Shown here piece by piece: positions 58,002-64,000 of a stretch of 64,000 nt of DNA. This DNA comes from Candidatus Uhrbacteria bacterium (GTDB taxonomy: Bacteria; Patescibacteriota; Patescibacteriia; 2-12-FULL-60-25): contig JADZFU010000004.1 of assembly GCA_020854265.1 (NCBI GenBank), positions 248,001 to 312,000 of the forward strand, in the 5' to 3' direction. Each line of letters opens with the position of its first letter. Within the stretch, counting starts at the first letter, position 1. The translations under genes and the position numbers were made by a program. The notes under the pieces are model-generated. The model had not been told where the DNA came from. It saw only the letters and a list, made by a program, of their open reading frames with translations, and made no database searches.

Positions 58002-59486
58002 TTAAAACGGAACATTCGAGCCGGGGATAGGAGCCGAAACACCTGGGGGGAGATTGCCGCCGGCCATTGCAGGAGATGGGGCCGAGGGCGGCGGGAGCGG
58101 AGGACGGTTTCCGCCGCCCGGGAGCATGTCGTTTTTGGAGATGTTTTTGAAGCTTGCGCGAGCAGCGTCGAAGAATAGCTTTACGAGACCCGTCGGTCCA
58201 TTACGATGTTTGGCGATGTGGATTTCGGCTAAGTTGAGTTCTTCGGGCGATAAATCCTCCGGACGGTAATTACGATCCGCGGCTTTGCGGTAGATAAACA
58301 AAACGACATCGGCGTCCTGTTCGATCGAACCTGATTCGCGCAAGTGGGCGAGGCGGGGGATGGCGGGCTTTTGCAATTCTACGGAACGGGACAGCTGGGA
58401 GAGCGCGATCACAGGCACGTTCAATTCACGGGCAATGGATTTGAGACCGCGCGTGATCTCGGCGACTTCTTGAACGCGGTTTTCGGAATTCTTTCCGCGG
58501 CTTTCCATGAGCTGCAAGTAGTCGATGACAATCATGCCTAGGCCGCGTTCCATTTGGAGCCGGCGCGCCTTGGTGCGGATTTCCATGATGTTTGCGGAGG
58601 CTGAGTCATCAATAAAAATCGGAGCTTCTGACAGGACGCCCATGGCATGGCCGATGCGGGCGAATTCGTCGTTCTCTCCATTATCATGAAGTTTACCGGT
58701 GCGCATGCGCCACAAATCGACATTTGCTTCGGAACAAATCATACGATCTACCAGCTGCTCCTTGGACATTTCGAGCGAGAATATACCGACGGGGATTTTG
58801 TGTTTCGCGGCGGCAAAACGCGCCAAGTCGAGAGCAAATGCGGTTTTTCCGCAGGACGGACGAGCGGCGAGTACGATCAAGTCGGACTTTTGAAGGCCTC
58901 CGAGAAGACTGTCGAGATCGGCATAACCGGAGGGGATGCCACGCAACTTGCCTTTCTCACGGTGGATTTCGTCGATGCGGTCAAAGGCATCAGCCAAGAC
59001 GTCGCCGATTGGCGTAAAAGAACGTTTGAGAAATTTTTGGGAGACATTAAATAATTTTGATTCGGCCTGATCAAGCAAAACTTCTACGTCTTCGGCCTGT
59101 TCATATCCAAGCGCGGTGATTTCGCCGGCGGCTTGAAGCATGCGGCGGAGCGTGGCTTTCTTTTGGATGATTTCTCCGTAGTGGACAACGTGGCTTGCTG
59201 TTGGAACGGCATTGGCCAAACTTATGAGCTCGGCTCGTCCTCCGATAGCTTCCAACTCGTTTTTATCCTGAAGACGACCAGATAACGACAAAATATCAAT
59301 CGGGATGGATCGGCGGTACAGATCAAGCATGGCTTCGTAGATGCGGCGGTGCTTGTCCAAGTAAAAATCTTCAAGGCCGAGCATGTCGGCAACTTTGATG
59401 ATGGCGTCTTTATCAATCAAAAGAGAGCCTAAAAACGATCGTTCGGCTTCAAGGTTTTGGGGCGTGATTCTTTCGAGCTGAGACAT
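58002..59486 (-). CDS. dnaB: Replicative DNA helicase DnaB
   Basis: 494 residues from MSQLERITPQNLEAERSFLGSLL. The track start at 59804 runs into the divergent permease gene and is rejected. N-terminal DnaB domain, linker helix, then RecA-like ATPase: Walker A AARPSCGKTAFALDLA (Met to Cys), GIFSLEMSKEQL, Walker B MIVIDYLQLM, ALSQLSRSVE and the arginine finger region. The tail is Pro/Gly-rich (GGNRPPLPPPSAPSPAMAGG). Hexameric 5'-3' helicase. A TTGACA lies upstream on the minus strand. Confidence 0.95.
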   Translation of the reverse strand: MSQLERITPQNLEAERSFLGSLLIDKDAIIKVADMLGLEDFYLDKHRRIYEAMLDLYRRSIPIDILSLSGRLQDKNELEAIGGRAELISLANAVPTASHVVHYGEIIQKKATLRRMLQAAGEITALGYEQAEDVEVLLDQAESKLFNVSQKFLKRSFTPIGDVLADAFDRIDEIHREKGKLRGIPSGYADLDSLLGGLQKSDLIVLAARPSCGKTAFALDLARFAAAKHKIPVGIFSLEMSKEQLVDRMICSEANVDLWRMRTGKLHDNGENDEFARIGHAMGVLSEAPIFIDDSASANIMEIRTKARRLQMERGLGMIVIDYLQLMESRGKNSENRVQEVAEITRGLKSIARELNVPVIALSQLSRSVELQKPAIPRLAHLRESGSIEQDADVVLFIYRKAADRNYRPEDLSPEELNLAEIHIAKHRNGPTGLVKLFFDAARASFKNISKNDMLPGGGNRPPLPPPSAPSPAMAGGNLPPGVSAPIPGSNVPF

Positions 59487-59564
59487 GGATGGAGATTGCC
59501 ACGCCGATACACTCCTCGCAATGATGATTGTCAAGCGTTTTGCGACGCAAGACGAGGGGGGATT

Positions 59565-59573
59565 TGCTATACT
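59565..59573 (+). promoter_or_regulatory. Extended -10, leaderless start of the permease
   Basis: TGcTATACT ends 7 bases before the ATG at 59581; sets the start against the track ORF from 59485. Confidence 0.65.
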
Positions 59574-59580
59574 ACCTTCC

Positions 59581-60723
59581 ATGAGCGAAAAAGCTCTTTC
59601 CACATTGAAGGCAAGCCTGGCAATGATCGGCGCGATCGTGGGTGCCGGTATTTTTGGTTTGCCGGCGGCGTTCGTGCATGTCGGATTTTGGCCGGCAACG
59701 ATTTTATTTTTTGTCTTGGCCGTGGCAGTGACGATTACGCATTTGTTCTTTGCGGAACAGCTCCTGTCTATACGTGAAAAACATAGATTGACCTGGCTTG
59801 CCAAGCATTCGCTTGGGACATGGGGCGAATGGCTGGCGCAGCTTACATATCCATTACAAATTATCGCGGCAAATTACGCGTATCTTTTGCTTGGCGGCGA
59901 GTTTTTGGATGTTATTGCCCGTTCGGCAGGCATTGCAATTCCCGTGGGGATTTGGCAAATCTTGTTTTGGTTCGTATGTGCAACGACCGTATATTTCGGT
60001 TTGAAAATGATGGCGCGCGTCAATGCGTATGCGACAGCTGCTTTGATCGTAGCTCTTATTTGGTCGGTTATTGTTCTTTTGCCTCACGTTGATATACGTG
60101 CGGTTGCACGGGCGGATTGGTCGGACTGGTACCTGCCATTTGGCGTCTTTTTGTTTACCCTTTCGGGACTTTCCTCAATCGGTGAAGTTGTCGAGATTGC
60201 AAATAGAAAACGTAAACAGGCATACATCGCGGTCGCATCAGGGACGCTTGTTTCCGCAGCCGTATCATGGGTATTTGGATGTATTATCTATTTATCTGCC
60301 GGCGGCTATCCAGTTCGTACCGTCTCGGAAATCGCTTCCGTATTTCCGGAACAGTACGCGCTTCTTATCCCAATCGTTGGTCTGCTTGCGGTCGCAACAT
60401 CGTATTTTACGAGTGCAGAAGATCTGAAAGTTTCATTCACGCATGACTATAAATTAGGAAAGGTGCTTGCGCCGGCTTTGGCTCTGGGTACGCCCTTAGT
60501 CATGCTTGCGATATTCCCGCGGGATTTTTTGGCTACGATCAGTTTTGTCGGGGCAGTATTCATCGGGATCAATTCGATGATTGTTTCCATGATTGCAGTG
60601 AACGGGTTCGGACGTCACAAGACGCGTTGGATCCGGGTCGGGGGCGCGCTTGTTTCGTCCGGGATATTTTTCATTTTCTTATTCGGCGTACTCCAGCGCC
60701 TACTTAGCAGAGAGCTTCTATGA
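59581..60723 (+). CDS. Amino-acid-permease-like transporter
   Basis: 380 residues, about 11 membrane helices. LKASLAMIGAIVGAGIFGLPAAFVHVGFWPATILFF matches the first helix of APC-superfamily amino acid/polyamine transporters (GAIVGAGIFGLP), with the unwound glycine motif. Substrate unknown. Overlaps the next membrane gene by ATGA. Confidence 0.85.
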   Translation: MSEKALSTLKASLAMIGAIVGAGIFGLPAAFVHVGFWPATILFFVLAVAVTITHLFFAEQLLSIREKHRLTWLAKHSLGTWGEWLAQLTYPLQIIAANYAYLLLGGEFLDVIARSAGIAIPVGIWQILFWFVCATTVYFGLKMMARVNAYATAALIVALIWSVIVLLPHVDIRAVARADWSDWYLPFGVFLFTLSGLSSIGEVVEIANRKRKQAYIAVASGTLVSAAVSWVFGCIIYLSAGGYPVRTVSEIASVFPEQYALLIPIVGLLAVATSYFTSAEDLKVSFTHDYKLGKVLAPALALGTPLVMLAIFPRDFLATISFVGAVFIGINSMIVSMIAVNGFGRHKTRWIRVGGALVSSGIFFIFLFGVLQRLLSRELL

Positions 60724-61145
60724 ATTGGCATATATCTATTCGCGGGTTATTTCTTTCCATCCCGCGCTTCCTCGTTCTGACTGTTTTGATGACGTCGTAT
60801 CTATGGATCGATTGGTCGCCCTTGCCCGAGCGTCCGGCGCTTTTGATTTTGGTGTACATTACGCATTTTGTGGTTACGTACTTTTTTGCACGATGGACAT
60901 TTGGCAAATATCGGCCTCATTGGAAAGACATCATGGTTCTATTTTTGATGTGGATGCTTATCCAGATTTCGCTTGAGGCTTGGTACCAATCTATTCGAAC
61001 CGGCGGAGAGTTTCTAAAAATTGCCACAACATATAATTGGTGGAGCCTGCTTAATATTGTCGTGTATGCGGCTGCCATTTTATTGGCAGCAGAACGCGTC
61101 ATCTCCAAACATCATTCGGATGCACCAGAAGGACTCGAGGTATAA
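60720..61145 (+). CDS. Membrane protein of unknown function
   Basis: 141 residues, four predicted membrane helices (LFLSIPRFLVLTVLMTSYLWI, LLILVYITHFVVTYFFARWTF, IMVLFLMWMLIQISLEAWY, LLNIVVYAAAILLAAERVI). Coupled to the permease gene. No family recognised. Its 3' end overlaps folD on the other strand by 34 bases. Confidence 0.7.
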   Translation: MNWHISIRGLFLSIPRFLVLTVLMTSYLWIDWSPLPERPALLILVYITHFVVTYFFARWTFGKYRPHWKDIMVLFLMWMLIQISLEAWYQSIRTGGEFLKIATTYNWWSLLNIVVYAAAILLAAERVISKHHSDAPEGLEV

Positions 61146-61939
61146 GCCAAATCAACCAGGTTTCTCATCAATAAGGCGACGGTCATGGGGCCAACGCCTC
61201 CCGGTACGGGCGTAATCCAGGTATCCGTATCTTTGAACGACTCAAAATCGGCATCGCCTTTTACTTTGCCTTCAATATGCGTGGTCCCAATATCGATGAG
61301 TACGACATCGTCCCGGAGCATGGAGGCGTGGACAAAGCCTGGACGGCCTATAGCAGTAATCAGGAGATCGATCTCTTCTTTCAACCGATCCTTGTCCGAT
61401 GTGCCGATATCGTCAGGATTCCAGATATCTACCGAAACACCACCGGCGGCGAGGAGATGGGCAAGCGGATCGGCAAAGGTTTTTGAGTTGGCGAGGATGA
61501 CCGCCTGCGATCCCGATAATTTCATCGGAGTTTCGTTGAGCAAGCGCAGGACCGCTTCATGTGTCGGCGAGATGACGGGCGAGCCTTGGCGGAATCCATC
61601 GACGTCTTTGTGTAACGCGATTTTCTCGATGACGGTTTTTGTGTCGATTTCTTTCGGGAGCGGAAGCTGGACAAGGATGCCGTTGATATCGCTGTCTTCA
61701 TTCCAATGCTCAATGACAGAAACAAGTTCGGCGGTGCTTGCCGTTTGTATTTTTTTTACGATCAGTTCGGCGCCGATGGCTGCTGCTGCGTCTTGCTTGC
61801 GTTTTACATACAGCTCGGATGCCGAATCTTGTCCGACCAATAAAACGGCCAAACGCGGTTTTTTTGCGGATTGGGAGATGCGTAATTTTTGTTCATCCAA
61901 AATTTTTGCGGCCAACGATTTACCGTCGATGATGTGCAT
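61112..61939 (-). CDS. folD: Methylenetetrahydrofolate dehydrogenase/cyclohydrolase FolD, divergent
   Basis: 275 residues. Catalytic region SELYVKRKQDAAAAIGA (Tyr and Lys), VQLPLPKEID and KDVDGF are conserved, as is PVPGGVGPMTVALLMRNLVDLA. The usual nucleotide loop GRSxxVGxP reads LANSKTFADPLAHLL, so cofactor use may be altered. It links one-carbon units between THF forms. Convergent overlap with the membrane gene at 60720. Confidence 0.88.
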   Translation of the reverse strand: MHIIDGKSLAAKILDEQKLRISQSAKKPRLAVLLVGQDSASELYVKRKQDAAAAIGAELIVKKIQTASTAELVSVIEHWNEDSDINGILVQLPLPKEIDTKTVIEKIALHKDVDGFRQGSPVISPTHEAVLRLLNETPMKLSGSQAVILANSKTFADPLAHLLAAGGVSVDIWNPDDIGTSDKDRLKEEIDLLITAIGRPGFVHASMLRDDVVLIDIGTTHIEGKVKGDADFESFKDTDTWITPVPGGVGPMTVALLMRNLVDLAYTSSPSGASE

Positions 61940-61949
61940 GTGCCGAGGG

Positions 61950-61986
61950 TAAAAGAAAGCCCCGACTCGCGCAAGCGGTCGGGGTC
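61950..61986 (-). terminator. Terminator of unit J
   Basis: On the minus strand ACCCCGAC-cgcttgcgcga-GTCGGGGcTTTCTTTT, just after the unit J stop and upstream of folD. Confidence 0.75.
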
Positions 61987-61990
61987 TATA

Positions 61991-62461
61991 TCAGGTAATG
62001 GCGGTGAAGCCATTGTATGGCGGCTCGATGACGACCGCATGCAGGCCGCGGACGGCGGCCAGCTTGCCTGAGCGGGTAAACCGCAGGCCTCCTACCCGGA
62101 CGCAGATGAGGATGTATCCGATCTCGGATGTTTCAGCCAAGGCGAGCAAGCTTCGGATGGTTTGTCCGGGATCGCGGTTCCAGGTGGTATGCGCCAAGAC
62201 GTTCTCTTGGCGCGAGACCAGATAGACAATTTCTTTGCGGAAATTGCCGGTTCGGCTGTACATGCGTGCGGGCTCGGGCAGGCTCCAGAGGAGCTGGTAG
62301 AGCGGCATGCAGAGCAAGGATCGGTCTGCTTGCCATGCGTGGATGCGCATGAAGAGCGAGATGTCCGGTTCATGCTTGAAGGTTTTTTCGATCCGTTTCA
62401 GCTCGCGGCTGAGAAACGGGTACCTGCTTCGCAGAGGATGATGCGGCAAACGTTGCGGCAT
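61991..62461 (-). CDS. Unknown protein, GC-rich solo unit J
   Basis: 156 residues from MPQRLPHHPLRSRYPF; AAGGAGGTAAGT precedes it, so the track start at 62485 is rejected. Arg-rich, basic N-terminal half (SRELKRIEKTF...FMRIHAWQADRSLLC), then IRSLLALAETSEIGYILICVRVGGLRFTRSGKLAAVRGLHAVVIEPP. No known family. GC-ending codons and own terminator. Confidence 0.7.
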   Translation of the reverse strand: MPQRLPHHPLRSRYPFLSRELKRIEKTFKHEPDISLFMRIHAWQADRSLLCMPLYQLLWSLPEPARMYSRTGNFRKEIVYLVSRQENVLAHTTWNRDPGQTIRSLLALAETSEIGYILICVRVGGLRFTRSGKLAAVRGLHAVVIEPPYNGFTAIT

Positions 62462-62496
62462 ACTTACCTCCTTGCCAGTATCCACCTTGCCTTGTC

Positions 62497-62525
62497 TTGC
62501 GGAAAACGTCTACCTCCGCTAATCT
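62497..62525 (+). promoter_or_regulatory. Promoter of uppS
   Basis: TTGCGG - 17 bases - TAATCT; the -10 ends 8 bases before the ATG at 62534, so leaderless. Confidence 0.55.
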
Positions 62526-62533
62526 ACGCTATT

Positions 62534-63226
62534 ATGTCCGATTCCGGAGCCGTCAGGCACCTGGCGATGATTATGGACGGCAATCGCCGCTGGGCCAAGG
62601 CTCAGGGCATGCCTGCGGTAGAGGGCCATCGCGCCGGCTACAACAAAATGAAGCAGGTGGGCGATTGGTGTTTGGCGCGAGGGATCGAAATCGTCACGGT
62701 GTATGCGTTTTCTACCGAAAACTGGAAACGAAGCGAAACCGAAGTCGGATTCCTCATGAGCCTGCTCGAGCACGCATTAGAAAAAGAATTGAATTATTTT
62801 ACCGACCGCCAAATCCGTCTGCGGATACTCGGCCGCCGGGACGGATTTTCATCGACCATTCTTTCGCTTATCGACAAAGCAGAGGAGGCTACCAAGCATT
62901 TTGAAAAAATGACATTTGCCATTTGTCTCGGATATGGCGGACGAGCCGAAATCGTGGATGCGGTAAAAGAGATTGTGGCGGAAGGCATGCAGAGCGAGAT
63001 GATCGACGAACAATCGATTGCCAAGCGGCTCTATTGGCCCAATATGCCGGATCCGGATTTGATCGTCCGGACTTCGGGAGAGCAGCGGTTGTCCGGATTT
63101 CTCCTTTGGCAAAGTGCGTATAGCGAGCTGTATTGGATCGATAAAAACTGGCCGGCTTTGGAAGAAGCGGATCTGCAAGCGGCCCTTGACGAGTTTTCCA
63201 CAAGACAAAGACGATACGGAGCCTGA
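62534..63226 (+). CDS. uppS: Undecaprenyl diphosphate synthase
   Basis: cis-prenyltransferase making the C55 carrier for wall and surface glycans, 230 residues from MSDSGAVRHLAMIMDGNRRWAKAQG. Motifs: MDGNRRWAK (catalytic Asp), EGHRAGYNKMK, VYAFSTENWKRSETEV, and PDPDLIVRTSGEQRLSGFLLWQSAYSELY. The track start at 62162 overlaps unit J. Its product feeds the WecA/MraY-like enzyme at 54.3 kb and lipid II flipped by MurJ. Confidence 0.95.
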   Translation: MSDSGAVRHLAMIMDGNRRWAKAQGMPAVEGHRAGYNKMKQVGDWCLARGIEIVTVYAFSTENWKRSETEVGFLMSLLEHALEKELNYFTDRQIRLRILGRRDGFSSTILSLIDKAEEATKHFEKMTFAICLGYGGRAEIVDAVKEIVAEGMQSEMIDEQSIAKRLYWPNMPDPDLIVRTSGEQRLSGFLLWQSAYSELYWIDKNWPALEEADLQAALDEFSTRQRRYGA

Positions 63227-63230
63227 AGTG

Positions 63231-63236
63231 TATACT
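63231..63236 (+). promoter_or_regulatory. -10 box of pyrG
   Basis: TATACT ends 8 bases before the ATG at 63245; leaderless start. Confidence 0.55.
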
Positions 63237-63244
63237 TGGGCTTT

Positions 63245-64000
63245 ATGGGAAAACGCCGCACGTATATTTTCATTACCGGTGGAGTCATGTCGGGGGTCGG
63301 CAAGGGAGTCGCGTCCGCAAGCTTGGGCGCGATTTTGAAATCAAGGGGATTACGTGTAACCGCAGTCAAAATCGATCCGTATATAAATGTGGATGCAGGA
63401 ACGATGAATCCGGTCGAGCATGGCGAGGTATTTGTGACACGCGACGGCGACGAGACGGACCAGGATATTGGAAATTACGAGCGCTTTTTGGATGAAGACA
63501 TTCTCAAGGTGAATTACATGACGACGGGGCGCGTATACTTGTCCGTTATCCAACGGGAACGGACATTGGGGTATGGCGGAAAAACGGTCGAAGTCGTCCC
63601 GCACGTACCGCAGGAGGTCATCAGCCGGATCAAGCTTGCGGCCAAGCACCATGATGCTGACGTGACTATTATTGAAATTGGCGGAACAGTCGGGGAATAT
63701 CAAAATGTTTTGTTTTTGGAAGCGGCCCGCATGATGCGGATCGAGACGCCGGATGACGTATTAGTGGGCCTTGTCAGCTATTTGCCTGTCCCTGGCGCAC
63801 TTGGAGAGATGAAGACCAAACCGACGCAGTATGCGGTCCGGACCTTGAATAGCGCGGGGATTCAGCCCGATTTTGTCATTGGACGCTCGACGCACCGCAT
63901 TGATGATCTGCGTAAAAAGAAAATGGCCGTACATTGCAGCGTGCAAGCCGAGGACATTTTTAGCGCGCCCGATGTTTCGAGCGTGTACGAGGTGCCGCGC
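63245..64000 (+). CDS. pyrG: CTP synthase, N-terminal part (cut by window end)
   Basis: Not in the ORF track because no stop is reached; 252 codons are visible. Synthetase domain: MGKRRTYIFITGGVMSGVGKGVASASLGAILKSRG (P-loop), KIDPYINVDAGTMNPVEHGEVFVTRDGDETDQDIGNYERFL, and IIEIGGTVGEYQNVLFLEAARMM. It makes CTP from UTP with glutamine. The normal ETDLDLGHYERF and GTVGDIES read ETDQDIGNYERF and GTVGEYQN, so this is a divergent subgroup. The glutaminase half lies outside. Confidence 0.93.
   Translation, partial: MGKRRTYIFITGGVMSGVGKGVASASLGAILKSRGLRVTAVKIDPYINVDAGTMNPVEHGEVFVTRDGDETDQDIGNYERFLDEDILKVNYMTTGRVYLSVIQRERTLGYGGKTVEVVPHVPQEVISRIKLAAKHHDADVTIIEIGGTVGEYQNVLFLEAARMMRIETPDDVLVGLVSYLPVPGALGEMKTKPTQYAVRTLNSAGIQPDFVIGRSTHRIDDLRKKKMAVHCSVQAEDIFSAPDVSSVYEVPR

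Noticed and set aside
58002-59804. 600-codon version of dnaB from the ORF track
   Set aside because: The first 106 codons overlap the divergent permease and its promoter; DnaB homology begins at MSQLERITPQNLEAE.
1-64000. CRISPR array, insertion sequence, prophage or rRNA operon
   Set aside because: No repeat-spacer pattern, no transposase or integrase, no phage structural gene and no rRNA sequence was seen.
1-64000. Alternative genetic code (UGA read as an amino acid), as in some CPR groups
   Set aside because: UGA stops overlap start codons as ATGA in many gene pairs, and families end at UGA at normal lengths.

Overview
The window reads as chromosomal DNA of a Patescibacteria (CPR) bacterium, probably of the Parcubacteria type. 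This is inferred from gene content and style. Housekeeping genes are tightly packed, many joined by 4-base ATGA overlaps. UGA is a normal stop. Several enzymes are short or altered (UvrC without its C-terminal DNA-binding domain, a Clp ATPase with a damaged D1 module, a PilB-like protein without a P-loop). Many membrane-anchored proteins have no recognisable family. Most core genes lack a Shine-Dalgarno sequence, and many have a -10 box only 6-11 bases before the start codon, so leaderless transcription looks common.

Layout. 1-5.2 kb: leucyl aminopeptidase (cut by the edge), a glutaredoxin, a lipoprotein, then rlmD-like/era/unknown on the minus strand. 5.3-11.6 kb: TrmH-family methylase, glycosyltransferase, Rieske protein, MurJ, FecR-domain protein, LepA. 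12.2-15.6 kb: WG-repeat protein, RecJ, RNase HI. 15.7-19.2 kb: a small type IV pilus locus (PilM, ATPase-dead PilB-like protein, membrane-tethered response regulator, prepilin, prepilin peptidase). 19.2-25.6 kb: LigA, a secreted protein, GatC/GatA, a membrane protein, Lgt. 25.6-29.2 kb: thiol redox genes (TrxB and two membrane-anchored DsbA-like proteins), then a divergent ZIP transporter/Fur pair sharing one operator. 30.3-38.7 kb: P-type ATPase, then a three-gene MoxR AAA+/VWA-metalloprotease module with a strong candidate ncRNA between two of its genes. 38.7-48.7 kb: PGI/PMI, DUF1761, tRNA-Ser(GGA), TfoX-like, UvrA-UvrC, a NUDIX gene behind a structured leader, and membrane-anchored unknowns. 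48.8-57 kb: mraZ-rsmH-ftsL-like division cluster, membrane Clp ATPase, WecA/MraY-like transferase, DUF192, L21. 57-64 kb: RecR, YbaB, DnaB, a permease, FolD, UppS, and the start of pyrG.

Scattered between these operons are at least nine small transcription units of another style: visibly GC-richer with G/C-ending codons, a strong Shine-Dalgarno sequence (AGGAGG or GGAGG type), often a TTGACA-like -35 with a 17-base spacer, and a private terminator after a TGA stop. Apart from a NUDIX/guanylate-kinase-like pair they encode unknown proteins. Two neighbouring ones share a repeated domain of about 70 residues. These units, the ncRNA, the NUDIX leader and the MoxR-VWA module are the best candidates for undescribed biology here.
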